Shown here: one piece after another, positions 1-14,100 of the stretch
Layout of the letters: the number at the start of each line of letters is the position of its first letter
Position numbering within the stretch: position 1 is the first letter of the stretch
DNA from: Trichoplusia ni
Taxonomy: Eukaryota; Arthropoda; Insecta; Lepidoptera; Noctuidae
DNA: 64,000 bases
Assembly: GCF_003590095.1 (NCBI RefSeq)
Contig: NC_039479.1
Coordinates: forward strand, 2,294,001-2,358,000
Direction: 5' to 3'
Translations under genes and position numbers: made by a program
Notes under the pieces: model-generated
Told to the model about the DNA's origin: nothing
The model's database searches: none
Seen by the model: the letters and a program-made list of their open reading frames with translations, nothing else

Positions 1-2030
1 CCTAACTACACAATGCTAGCTGATTTAATACGAAGAACTTCTTTGTCAAGCTGACTTGTGAATATTAACCATCAGAACTCCAACCAACCAAAAAAAAAAC
101 AAAAGACCTTTTTTTTTATCTTTCCTACCGTTTAGGAAGGGCTTAGTGTTATGTACACGTACATGCCGAATTAAATTCTATTATTGCATTTAAAACTGTT
201 AAGTTTTACTACCAAAGTGCAAGCATCGGAAAGTAATTACCAAAAACGCGACATATTTGGTGGCTATTGGATTCGATTAGTTGATTGCTCTGCGGTTGCG
301 GGCAACCGCCGTGTTTGCTGGTGTCCTATCTTGTTGTATTTATCTATATTGTAAATACTACCGTTTATAGTTTTGTTCAAATTATATTTTTGGGAACTAT
401 TAATTTACGTATTTGTATCCGTAATTGCATTGGTAAAAATGTTTGTTAAACGCGCCAACATGATTCACAGGAAAACAATTTCATTTAAATGATGTGTCTG
501 TTTTGTTTTATAAAACTTTACTGGTTTGAAAAAGAGTTCGTTCATTAAGCAACCAATTAACCATATGAAACTATAGTTGTCAATGCAGTTTTCACTTTAT
601 ATAATAAGCAAAATCTTATCTAAATAATAAAAACATTGTTCTTCAATAAAACCCCTTTTTCTTCTGCTAGTTGATCGAAAGAACAAATAGTCAACTTCAC
701 CGTAAACAAAACACATGATCATACATTTTGTTTATCTTCTATCTTCCCTTCCGCGTCATGAAAAAACATTCCTTTAGCTTATCACAAAAGAGTTTGTAAA
801 AAAAAGACGGTAACTTTATTCATATTAGAACGACAGTAAATTTCACACGAGCGGAGCCAAGTGCCATTATAGTTCACTGTCCCTTAAATAATAGTTCCCG
901 AATAACTCTACAAACTGTTCTTTCATATTCAGCCAGGGTCCTCTTGTTTCATATTATTTTTAACCTAATTTGCTTAAGGGTTTATTTGCACATAAAAAAC
1001 AACATAAAAGAAAAGATGTACAAGGGTGCTGCTTATTTCATAAGAAATCTTAACTAGTAGACATGCAGAAATTATGTCACTTACTAATAAACTTAGCAAG
1101 TCAGACTACTAAAAGTTTAACTCTAATAGGTCTCCGTACTACCTACTTAGTTATTTAAATATCACTATGTGTACATAATAGGGCTTTCAAAAGTTTCACA
1201 ATTTATGGAGCAGTTTGGCTCATGGTTGGTCGTCTAGTTATAATAGAATTCAACACGCGGTGAAAATGCCCAAAAAAGAAAAAAATATTTTTTCTAAGTT
1301 CAGGTTGAAAAAAAACCTTTACTATTAAGAAAGGTTTTATATCAACTAACTCCATAATTAATTCAAACAACCAAAGATATTCAGTTAGAAATAAGAACCG
1401 ACAATTATCTCATTAAATAACGGATACACAAACGTAACGTGTGTACCACATACGTTTGAACTCCTAAATTAATCCCAATGATTGATTGGTTTAGTTATAA
1501 CTGTAGACTAACCTCCACTAAAACTCCTTAACATTTAAGTATAAGGGAAACTTATATATATGGAAGTTAAGTTGACAGAAAGTACTCACGAATAGTAGAA
1601 AGTTTGTTCTCCTAAGTTTGTAAAGCGAAAGAATCGTAGGTTTTCTGAAGTATTTTGAGAGTCAAAAGTTGACAGACGTTAAAATTTTTTAGCTCCATAC
1701 TTTGTGACCGGTGATTTCTTGAAGATAACACCTGATTTCAGAACCAGTAACAAAGAGCTGTTATCAAAGTATTTTTCGAAGTACCTACTATAACAAGACT
1801 GCATATTGTTTTTTTTTTATTTTTGTAATGAAATCTGTCTCTATAAAGCCAGAATTTTTTAGATGTCACAAATAACCGATGTGTTGCAACGCTAGTTCTT
1901 TTAGGGATTTAATTACTTATTACGGGGATGGTTTCGTTTTTTTCAACATAATATGCGAAAGAAATCGCTTTTCTTTTGCCTGCATCTTCATCATCGTCAT
2001 CAGACCTAAAACTTGGTTCTTTTGTTCTAG
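1..2030. other. TRPM intron, 5' part, no gene seen
   Basis: AT-rich sequence with no supported exon on either strand. The only structure noted is a short perfect hairpin (gcggttgc / gcaaccgc, 292-309). Confidence 0.7.
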
Positions 2031-2167
2031 ATCAAAACTAGCCGTCCTCAACAACAGACACGCCTACTTCCTTCTGGTGGACAACGGCTCTGTAGGCCGC
2101 TACGGGGCGGAGATCGTGCTGAGACGAAAGCTGGAGAAATACATCGCTGCACAAAAACTACATCCAT
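2031..2167 (+). CDS. Trpm: TRPM exon 1 of window (N-terminal SLOG/MHR1)
   Basis: Acceptor tttgttctag, donor gtaagt. The first base completes a codon begun upstream, and one base is left over at the end. Encodes a segment containing HAYFLLVDNG and YGAEIVLRRKLE, the core strand/helix signature of the TRPM N-terminal homology region. Earlier coding exons must lie 5' of the window, since none is visible in 1-2030. Confidence 0.93.
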
Positions 2168-5100
2168 GTAAGTACTGCTTTCATATCCAGCAATGTATGG
2201 TACACATTTAAATGAAAATGAACCACCACAACCACTTTATAAATATTTCGAGAGTCATCGGCATCCTAGAGTTTTGCCAACAATGTTAGGGTAGGCTTCG
2301 AGTTAAAGCGGATGTAGCTAAGTTCCAGTTTACAAGGAGCAACTGTCTATCTACCTCCTCAACCCAGTTCCTCGGCAACACAATACTACTTAATCAGACT
2401 GGTTGTCAAACTTAATGTTCAAGAGTGTAATTTAGTAACTTATTTATTTAATGGCTGGATGGGTAAATATTAGGTTGAAAAGCTAACAGACATCCTATTT
2501 ATCATTGAAAAAATGTCCTTACTTCGTTTACAGATCTTAACCCTTCCAACCACAAATCCTACCCATTTTAATGTCGTAATCTCATTCTTAATAAATCTCG
2601 CGGCAACCGCCTCTTTATCTCCACAAACTTTGACTTTTAATTTCGGGAAGCTTAATTTGCCAAACGTAAATTTACATTTACCTTAACGGCTTCATGCTAA
2701 ACGTTCGAAATGAATCTCTTCTTAACCTCGGGGACCTCTCAAATTAAATGTTACCCTCACCTGGTCATAAACCTTACTGAAATTGTGGAACATAAACTCG
2801 GGATCTACGTTTAGCGTAAAGATGATACACGATAAAGTCATAATCAAGGTTAAGTCAGTTCTTGGAAGTGAGAAGGAAGTTTGTTTAGAAATCGATTTTT
2901 GGAGTTGCTAACATAAAGGAAATAAGCGGAATACTATAATTATTATCATAAACTACTAACAACAAATAACGAAATTAAATATCATCGACATCAACGTTAG
3001 TACTTTCATAAATTTGTTGGGTGACCAATATTTGTTACCTACATGTATTTCTCCATTCTATTTGTACGAAACCTTCAGTGCCGCGAATCCGATTCAAACT
3101 TTATTCGTTTTTATAATACGTTGTGAGCAATGCTAACTAAACTAAAAATAATAGAAAATGTTTCCCTTACCTAGAAAAGGTTGAGAGCCCCTGTCTACTG
3201 CCATCAAAACTATAACTACAATTATATCTATCGATAGTAAACTAATACACTATAATTTAAGCCAAAACGGATAGGTACTACACGAAAAAATCATACCAAC
3301 CACAGAAATACTTTAAAACATCAGTGAAGAAGTAACAAAACTTATTAACTTCATATAGGTAGGTTCTTAGATTGTACAATTTCATCATGTCTCGACAATA
3401 TATTACATGGAGATTACTTTAAAGCAAGTTCACTGTTTAGTTCAGCTTCCACGATTCGAGTTGGCTTCGCTGATTTATTGCTTGTGGTTCCGTATTAATG
3501 TTTCTACCTTCGTATCTTCGTATTTAACGCTTGTTAGTCGATATGGTTTTACCTGTCTTACGAAGTCGACAGCAGGTGTATTAAAATGGTATATACATAT
3601 ATTAATTTGACTATTTTTAAAACATTATTTGATTAATATTAATTTTATGAAAAAGTTGAAACACTATAACAAAAAAATTGCTTAAAGCGTCAAACACTAA
3701 ACACAGAGCTCGAGCTTGATACCAACTTCAAGCATAACCTTAATGATATTCAGTCTAATTCTCGTATAAAGTCCTTACATTTCTAGAATTCTTTAATATG
3801 ATCAAAAAACCCGAAATTGTCAGTTTCAAGCACAAAAAAACGACCGAATTGATAACCTCCTTCGTTTTGAAGTCGGTAACAAAAAACAGAAACTTGAAAT
3901 CGACAATACGCGAATCTCGTAATAAGGAATAATGAATATATTCAAGCATTTACATTTTTTATACTTAATAACCACTTTCTTAAAGAAAATCCCAAATTAC
4001 TTGAAAGCCAATCGAATCGTTCTCCCTTCATACATATATGCCTTACTCTCAAGCCAGTCAAAGCCACTTCTTATCAAAGGAATGAATTAATGAGGCTTTT
4101 CGATTCTGTCGATTCACGTTCTCGGTAAGACCCAAATCCTAATATCAGCTCGCTTCATTTTTGACCCATATGTATAGACCATACATATGTTAAGGTAAAC
4201 TGGATTCGATAAACCTGAAAATATTATATTGCAAATTTCAGATTTCAATCTATAGATATATGTATATAATAAATTGTAGTGTACGTGACACTGAATACCT
4301 ACTAAACGGCTGTACCGATTCAAATATGTATATATTTTCCGAATTGTATAGATAGATATGGCGAATGATTTAGATATGCAAATCAGCCCGTCAGAACGAA
4401 GTTTACCAGACCATTGCTTGTCAAACACCTTCCTTATAACCACCCATAATTATCTATTCTCTAATATTAAGTCAGTTCAGTAATATCTATAATCTAATTA
4501 TCTAATATTAAGCCATCGACCGAGTATGATTCATCACAAATAAGATAAAAGGCAGCATGAGATTATACTAATACAGTATCTTTTATGTAATTATGTTACT
4601 CACAACTCTACAAAAATAAAACTCAGAAGAATTCTAAGCAAATTTGAACTTGAGTGTTGGTTTTACGACATCATCTGTATTCTGAAACTTCAATATTGAT
4701 AAAGATTCGTCTCGAAGAAGTTTCTTCAAATAACATTTTTATAAACTTTCGACGATATATATTCGAAACACATTTCGTTCGTGAGCTAAATACTAAAGAT
4801 TTCTTTCATATTTGTTCTTTATTACCATTTTATATTTTAGCTTCAAACATGAGCTACCTAAAATATATAAACGCACAGACTAAAAACAAGTTTGGGTCTG
4901 AGAAATATTCGCGAGATTTCAAACCCCGTTTTCTTAGCCAATAAGTAAGTGGGTCACATTTTTTTAGCGAAGGATATAACACTTTTTTCCCAGAAAATTA
5001 TCTGGAAGTTCGAATGGCACAGAATCCGTTTTATGACTATAGTCTGACACACCGATATTTAAATCGTCCGACTGATTACATTGTCTGTGAGTATAAGAAT

Positions 5101-8100
5101 AATGCTTTGTCTGTCATGTGTTTCATTCTCATCTTAAATATTAGCAATGTTGGTTATTTCGTATGAGCAAAAACACCGTAGCCAAATCTTAATTTTTTAG
5201 CTGAAAAGAATAATAATAAATAGTTTCCATACTCACCGCAAGCGTCGGTACAGGTGACGGTCGATGTTTGTTTTTACTAAAACTAGTTTCATTCGTGTCA
5301 TCGTGGAACATGAACGAGAACAGCTCGTAGTACCACAGGTGGGGGGTGTACACTTCGTCGTCGTTTGCCGCCGTCGCTCTACTGTCCTGAACCTTCTTGA
5401 ACTCCCGCCGCACACAAGCCCGCAGACTCTCAATCTTCCTCAAGACGTGCACTCGCGTCGCTGCGTGATCATACGTTTGTACCAACTGCGTCAGTTTCGT
5501 CACAGCCTCATGCCTCTTCACCTTCATTTTGTATGTGTTGCAGTTTTTGTCCCAAAGGCATGGTAAGTTTTTGTATAATGTGATGAATTCTTTGAGTAGT
5601 TTGCGTGGGAAGACGACGTTTAGTGTGTCGGTCATTGCGCGTTCGTCGAGCGGCGCGTCGCGCAGGTCACTGAGCGTGTTGGGTGGGGCGCGCTGGGTTC
5701 GGCAGCCTCCCGTCCCCTCGCTCCCGCTCCCCCCTCCGAGGCCCGCGGCGGTACATTTTGTGCGCCAACTTGTACGCACGGGCGATGCGCGTGTTGGCTA
5801 AATGTGCACGGTTTATCATGCGAGCTGTGTAGTGTTGGTGTATGTATGTATACATTGATAACTTCGTTGCGGACTCTTACTTTATATGTATCTTGGCACA
5901 ATATCGTATAATCATTCATCATCGGCCTAGCCTTTTCCCAACTATGTTGGGGTCGGCTACCAGTCCAACCGGTTTCAGCTGAGTACCTGTGTTTTACAAG
6001 GAGCGACTGCCTATCTGACCTCCTCAACCCAGTTACCTAGGCAACACGACACCCCTTGGTTGGCAGACTGGCTGTCAGACTTTTTCAAGCTTCTGACTAC
6101 CTGTAACGACTGTCAAAGATTTAGGAATAACAGCCGGGACCCACAATTTAACGTGCCTTCCGAAACACGGAGGAACTCGCTATGACAAAGATGGTCACCC
6201 ATCTACGGACCAACCGCGTCAAGCATAGCTTAACCTGTGATCGAATCACTTATGCGGTTATAGCACAGCCACGAGCTCCTCAATAAATATCCAAATATCG
6301 TATAATCATTATTGAATTTAATTCTTTGTTTTAGGCTGAATGTATGTGGATCTGTTTTGTATTTAAGTCCTAATTATAATGTAAAATAGTCTTGTAGCTT
6401 TACATGAATCCATGATCAGAAAACCTTTTATTTTGGAAAATGTTTTATTTTTGAGATCCTGTGGATAATTCCTTATATGTATGTACATAAATAGTTACCT
6501 TATAAGTTAGGATGCTACGTGAAGAAAAAAGTCGCGAATATTTAATTCCTTTGAGATCCTTCCCTTTACGAAGTTATACAACGTGGAAAATAAAAAGGTC
6601 ACTCCATGAAAATATAAATGTCACCTTAAAACAAACTTCGTTGGAACCTAAAAGAAAATAAATTTCTGAACGATAACAAAATTATGTATGTAGCTTCAAA
6701 AACATTCACTACATTTACCTACATTTTATCATTGTTGGAAGAATATATGTACGTTTGCAAGCTATGAAAGCCATGGCTTACACTCATTTATAAATTATGT
6801 ACTAACGATATTTCCCATTAATAGTCTTATTTAAAACAATTCTAGTAAACAAATAGCAAAAATCTTCAAAAATAGATTAACAGATTTAAAAAAATATGGA
6901 AGTCTTCGTCCTGATAGGACAAAAACTGTCTCCGAAAAAAATAAGTAGAGCATGTTTCCTTCAGTCTCAAAAGCATATCGCACTATCATTAAGTGCAGAC
7001 TCCCAGTAAATCACAACTAAACCGTATTAGCTGAAATCGGAAAATTACTGAACTAAATTAAATTCTAATCTCCTCGAATAACTGTTTTTCATAAGTCTTA
7101 GCCGCTTCACCGGTTTCATAAAAGATTGCTTGGATTTCGTTCCCACGTGCAGATGGCTCGAATTTATTCCATAATCTTAGTGGCTGAAGGGGTTAGAGAA
7201 AAAATATATTTTATTGCAGTTAGATTATGATTTAATTTCGTGTGAAGTGATAGAGTACTTATGGTATTAGAGAAGCTTTTCATTTCGTCTTGTGTCGAAA
7301 CATTGGCAGTCGCTTTGACCATAAGCTTTTACAAATTATTTAATTACCGCTTAATATTTTTGATATTGCTTCACCGCGCAAACTAGATTTTTAGAAAACC
7401 GCTAGTGGAAATCTTAAAACAAACCAAAATGCAATCCGTTACAAAATTATCGTCAACTGATCAAAATTTTAAAGGAGGTTAAGTTGTAAAAGGTAACAAG
7501 GCAGAATTGAATCGCTTTCATCTAGCGACTTATAAATGGAATACATATTACAAGAATTCAGTATATTTTTTTTCAATGAAAACTTCTTTATCTAGTCAAT
7601 TTAGGTTTCCTTTCCAAGAATTCGTTTTCCATTGCCAACAATGCACTCCAGCCTTTATCCCGCCGCTGACAATCTCATAGGCTTACGGTTTATAAGATTC
7701 AATTTCAGATAACGTGAACTCGTAATAAACAGTTCTTTATCGCTAAAGTAATGCTGTCTGAGAGTATTAGCAAAAGGATTTGGGGAATGCAAATAAAAGA
7801 ATAAATAGTGCTTTCTTTAAATTAGAATAAAATGTAAATAGAAATAAAAGATTAGAAACTGGAAAACAAGTGAAAGGAATAATGAAAGGTAACGCAGTAG
7901 ACTGGTATCTTAAGTTAGTATTAATAGAACAGTGCTTGAATATACAAACAGGCCTCATTCTTTGTCGAATCCCTCGAATGCACTAAACTGGCAAGCCAAA
8001 GTCACTAATGCTTGTCCTACGCGTTGATCGCCAATAGCCAATTCTGCCAAAAAACGACTCCCAACTTTTTGGTCCTTTTACTGTGGGACATTCACAAATA

Positions 8101-11100
8101 TTCAAGTCACATGCGCAGAGACTCAAGACAAGCATTCGTGCATCACGCAAACGCTTGAACTACGCGGGGATGAAGTCCGCGACACGTCGCGCTCAGTGGG
8201 TTTTGCGTGGTGACCTCAACCACTCACCTATCCGAGTAGTCAAATATGTTTGTTTATCAATATGACTACCAACCAGTTAGCTGTACTTACTTAAATATCT
8301 AAAATTGAGTCAAGCCAATAATCCTAAAAAATATTATTCAACCTGCCACCCTATTTAGTTTACGGCCATACATACATATAGCATTTGCAATAAACAAGTA
8401 TAAATATTATCACCTATTTTTCCCCATAAGCCTGCTCTACTGTCACTATCCCCGTAAATTTCCAGTTCACCGCCGCGTATAGTGGTTTTACCCCAAATCC
8501 TACATTATGGTCATAAAGAGTGGATTTTAGGTGAATTTCTTTGTGAAGAAATTGATAAAATACCGATCCGGATTGAATGTGTGGCGGGTAGTGATAAAAC
8601 CTACTTACGCTTACTATGAAGTTTGCTTGTTTATCACTAGTTTTAGGGTTCCGTAGCCAGAGGCTAAAACGGCACCCTTTTTCTCAGGCTCCGCTGTCTG
8701 TTTGTCTGTCAATCCGTCTGTCATTACGTCACCATGCTCTCTCATGAACCATGATAGCTAGACCGTTGAAATTTTCACAGATTATGTACTTCAATTGCCG
8801 TAATAAATACAAAAAATAAAAATTCAGGTTAAGTAACGTATACATCCTAACGCTTCGTTTTTCTTTAGCCTATAAAGGGAACCCTCAGAGTCATGAGCCT
8901 CTTCCGTTTTTCACTGGTTTTATAATTAACGTGTATCGCCCTTGAATTTGGTGGACCGATAGTAAAATAGAGAATGTCATGTAAAGCTACGCTTGGCGCA
9001 GTTGGTCCGTAGATGGGTGATCTTTGTCATAACGAGTTCCTCCGTGAGTCTAATTAGGGGGTACCAGGTTGCCCGGGTTGGGGAGATGAGATAGGCAGTC
9101 GCTCCTTGTAAACACTGGTACTTAGCTGAATCCGGTTAGTCTGGAAGCCGACCACATAGTTGGGAAAAAACGGTTAGGATGACGAGGTGATGGCATGCCC
9201 CCGGCAGTAGAACTACTGGGGAGCAGTCAAGAAACGGTGCAGGATATTTTAACCTTTAAAGAGCCTTTAGTAGCCTATTTTGATTACGTTGTTTGCTTTT
9301 ATTCCTTTGAAGTCCAAAGTTGCGAATTATTTGGCGCTTGTATGACAAAATCTGTCACGAAAATGAGCTGAGCTTGTTCGAATAAAATAACATGAATAAG
9401 ATTATTATATTTTCATAACAAGTAGAAGGGTCACTTTAATTAAAATTATAACGAAACGAGATCATCTAAGGGTCTTTGCACCTTATTTCGTATTAAGGTT
9501 AAATAATGTACATATATATGTATAATAATATGTTATGCAACGTACAGACACGTACCTGTGTTTATTAATAGCTTTTCTAAGATAAAAGGTATTGCTTAGT
9601 AAAAGGGTAATGTTTTAACCTCCGACGCAAAAAGAGGGGTGTTATAAGTTTGTCTGTCTGTGACATCGTAGCCTCCGAACGGATTGTGCGATTTCCGTTT
9701 AACTTGTTTTGTATTAAAGGTGAATGATGTGCAATTGTGCTTAGACATGTTTCATAAATCTGTCGAGCCATTTAAAATGTGTGGGGGTAATCAATTTTTT
9801 TCTCGTTATTAGTCATCTTGTAGATACATGATATTCATGCCGTGTCTCCTAAATGATTATCTTATAAACAATGAACTGAACTATCCGTCATTTGATCCTT
9901 TAAGCTTTGCTAAATCCTCGCTGGTCGATTTAATTTCCTACATACGCTACAAATAGTTAGGTTAGGTAATACCGACCACAATATTACCTTTAAAGATTTC
10001 CCAACTTATTTAATTTCAAATTTCCGTCTCAAATAACTAAGAAGGAGAAAAAGATAAGAAATTCTTAGAAAACTTTCATTTCACATAAAGCATAATCTGT
10101 TATAGAAATATCTAAGATTTTCCCGGGCTCCCGAGTTATCTAACTTGCGAATCCCGGGGGGGTGTACGTGGGAATACCCATTAAATTCTTATTTATGTTA
10201 CACCGGACCCGGCCGAAGTCTACTTAACTTTAGAAATGATATTTTGGACTGATTTTTTTTTCATTTACACCGTCACTTAGATTTCATTCGTATCGGATTA
10301 TAAAAGTTTATATTTTTGAAGCTTTTTATATTGTCTTCGTAATTAGTCGGTATTTTTTTTTTAGATCAGTGTAATCAGAATATCATGTTTAACAATAAGA
10401 GATCGGAATGAATTTTAATCCTTTTTGGACAGTCTAATAGTTTAAAAGTTTATCGCATTTTATGTTTGTTAGTGCCTAAATAACATTAAACTTTCGTTCT
10501 CTTCTTTATCTTACAATATTATTTTATTAAAACTCAGCAGAAATGTCAAAATTTCGAATCACCTGTGTTCATGGGCTATGGCATAGTGAGTGGTCAATCT
10601 TCGGGCTCAATGTTCTTCAACTTATTTATGCAACTATTTAATTTATCGACCTTACACTTCAACAATAAGTGAAAGAAACCCAGAGGATTTCTAATACGGA
10701 AACCCCATATTATTATCCTTAGTATCTTAATTAAAAAATAAATATTAAAACACTTTATTACTTCATTAGCTTTTTATAACAACCTTCTTTTTAAAAACAT
10801 TCCGTTTATTCTTTAACTTCAATTCTTAGGTGGTGGACATTTACATCATTATTATTTATTAATCTTATATGAATGTTAATCATTAGTAAGTCCTTGCAGT
10901 GGATCCTTAGAACAACACCTACAGCTACATGACTACACGGATAGTGGTCTCGTCAACTAATGCGCGACGTCAACAGCGTTCTTCATTAATTATTAATTTT
11001 AAGTTCTTAATTATTTTATGTGATCCTTAAGTGAATGTCTGCTATGTCTGTGAAACCAACAAGTATTTCTTACTCTTGTGTTAAATATCGTCCAGTTACT

Positions 11101-14100
11101 CTACATTATTTATTTTTAACTCCGACGCAAAAATAAGTTTTTTGGTTTGCTCGATAATTTTTTGAGGCCGATTAAAAGAGCAGCTAAGCTACCATTCTGA
11201 TTTTTCAGGGTCGGTTCAAACCCGATGACAATGCAATTTACAACTATAAATCGGCTGGACCGATTTTCATAAAATTTTATTGGAGTTCGAACAAGTTAAA
11301 AACGTGGGTATTTTAAGTTGTTAGCAAGACTATCAAAGTTGCTATTTCTGTCCAGTTTTATAACGTAATGAATGCATTTCTCTACTATCCACGTATCTGT
11401 CCGTCTGCTTCCCATTTTCTGTCACAGTCACGCGGCTCGGACGCGGCGGTCACAGACCACGAAAAGCGGTCGACCGCACGGCGAGTGCAATCATTGCAAA
11501 ATGTACCTCTATCACGTATACAGTCTGTGTAACCGTTAATTGGTGCTTTTGTTTAGTTCAAGAAGGTAGAGAAATGCGAAAGTTTTAGTGACATATGGGT
11601 CTGTGGCATGAGCTAAAAATCTTTTCGGATTCTGGTTAAATAATATAATAATAATTTGTTAATAATAAAGATTTTGATGAAAAAAGCAAAAAGTTAAGTG
11701 GCAACTTACAGATAAACTGTGCCTATAAAATGTTTTGAAATTTTCATTTTACGTCATTTTATACTTTAAATATACAGACGAAGCTAAGATACTGCAGTAT
11801 TTTAATCCTAAACGTAAATAAAAAGCCTTTGTTTATTTAGTTTTATAAACACAATGACTTTAACTCTGTCGTATATCCGAAAACACTTAAAGGAAATTTC
11901 TATTCATCCGAAAGTAATAAAACTAACGTAAAAAGCCTCTTTTATAGCAGGAAATAAAGGTTTCATTTGTCATAAAGCATAGACAGGTGTGATGTGTCTT
12001 AAACTTTTATTAGATAACGTGTGGGAGGCATTTTGTTATCCACAATATTGGCAGAGTGTTGATCCACACAAATTTCAATGTATTATGAAAATTATTTCTT
12101 TTTAAAACGTATAGAAATCTTTGTTTACTATCGTAGTACTTATTATTATTTATATGTATATCTGAATATTAAATATTTTCAAAAGCTTACGCGGAAAGGC
12201 TGATTTGAGGAGGGATTTATCAATGTATACCTATGTATTTATTCAATGGGGTGATAAGATTAGTTTAATCTTTTTTTTTAATGGCAACTAGGATATCACA
12301 GTAGTACGTGGATCAGTACCTACAACGACCTTTTACTTTTATGGCTAAAGACCTTTGCAGTTGTGGAAGAAGGATGGCCCGCTACACCATGTAATACGCC
12401 GTCTCCCTTATAAGGAAGCGCTCGTAGGCGCCTGTTTAAAGTGCTTCTGTTTTGTACTTTTAAACTGACATATATTTTTCATATACATATCAGCCAACAT
12501 CATCTATCTCTTTTATTAATGTAAGAGACTGCCACATTATCATGTTCCGTTTGGTTCCAGACACCCACTCGTCCACGCCCGTGGTCTGCCTGGTGATAGA
12601 AGGTGGTACCAATACTGTGAGAGCAGTTTTAGAGTATGTCACCGACACACCGCCGGTGCCTGTCGTCGTGTGCGATGGCAGCGGCAGAGCAGCTGACCTC
12701 ATCGCCTTCGTTCATAAGTGCGTATCCTAAAAATTTCATAGGAGGTTTTGTTTTCTTAGGATAAAGCAAAAAATATATGTTAAACTTTGGGGTAATTACA
12801 GAAACATTAAAATAGTTTTACTGCTCTAGAGTAATTTTTAAACGACGAATCGAATATCAGTACAGTTACAATTGTCATAAGACAAAGACAATCATTTTAT
12901 CTTAAAGAAGACTATATTATCTCGTAGCCAAAAAACTTAGAGACTGCTGAAATAATTATTTAATGCTTTGGCCGACTGCTCGCATTTCAGGCAAGTTTTT
13001 ACAAAAAATACTTTTGTTAGTAAAGACTGACAGCACGCCAAATCCACCGAGTGCGGCTGGTTGCCTTAGAGCATGTGACTTCTTAAGTATGTGGGTTATT
13101 TTTTTAAAGGTAAATGAATATGATGAATCATACTGGGAAATATGTTAGAATATTAACTGAGTTCATTATTTACCTTCTCATCTCTCCAGGTATGCATCAG
13201 AGACTGGCGAGCAGACGGTCCTGGAGTCGATGCGAGACTACCTTATCAGCACCATCCAGAAGACCTTCGAGGTGGGGCTGCAGCAGGCCGAGCTGCTATA
13301 CGGGGAACTGCTGCAGTGCACCAGGAAGAAGAACCTGGTAAGTCCACTGGAGATGCGATGAGATATGGATAAGTGACAACTGTTAGGATAAAATAGTAAT
13401 TGATAGCGCGGATATCCGAGTGATTGAGATCAACACTTCTGTGGGCGTCGTGTTGCAATTCGGACAATTAGCTCTGTGTTTTCTGGACGAAAAAAAATCA
13501 TGACGCCTCCTCCAGCTTGGATTAAGCAGAATTGAATGTCAGACTTTTACTGACTAAAATCCACCCATGTTTTTTTATTTTACTCTTTGCTTACCGGGAC
13601 CTCGGTAACCCTTTTGGACAACCTTATTGGACCGATAGGCATTGGCCCTAATGTCCCCACTGAGCACACTGGATGCCAGTAGATACTAAAATAACGTCTT
13701 CAAATTAAAGCTACTTACATGCCTGTCATGTTAAAATTACGTTTCCAAGTAACTCTCTTATTCCGTCTACGTATTTTTAAATTTCTTGTTTCCTCTTAAA
13801 TATAAATTTATCTGAACATTACACCCCAGCCTTTCAGCTTTGAAAAATCATTTGATCCCACGTAATATGGCGCGGAAATAATATGATTATTTTTCTCGCT
13901 GTTATGCGTATCATACTCATAAATACTGAAGCCATTACCTTCCTATTGCTTTTAAGGAATTGTTCAAAGGAAAAATTCTAATGTTGGTAAATATGGGACA
14001 TACCCATTAGCTTTCTTTTTAGGTATAAGGGCTTCTTTATATATGTCAATGGATATAAGTAAGCCTTTTACTTTTCAGTTTGTTACTGGATTTTGTTTTC

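Larger units (their letters stand above)
2168..12560. other. TRPM intron (10.4 kb) with nested MADF exon and repeats
   Basis: Apart from the MADF exon it holds SINE copies (2250-2420, 5917-6293, 8983-9190), a tRNA-SINE copy (8083-8275), other dispersed repeats near 8638-8900, 9618-9720 and 11118-11290, and AT-rich unique sequence. Nothing else is supported. Confidence 0.75.

Noticed and set aside
5632..6027. Minus-strand frame of 131 codons upstream of the MADF exon
   Set aside because: It runs across the SINE and the GC-rich 5' flank in a different frame from the MADF domain; a shadow.
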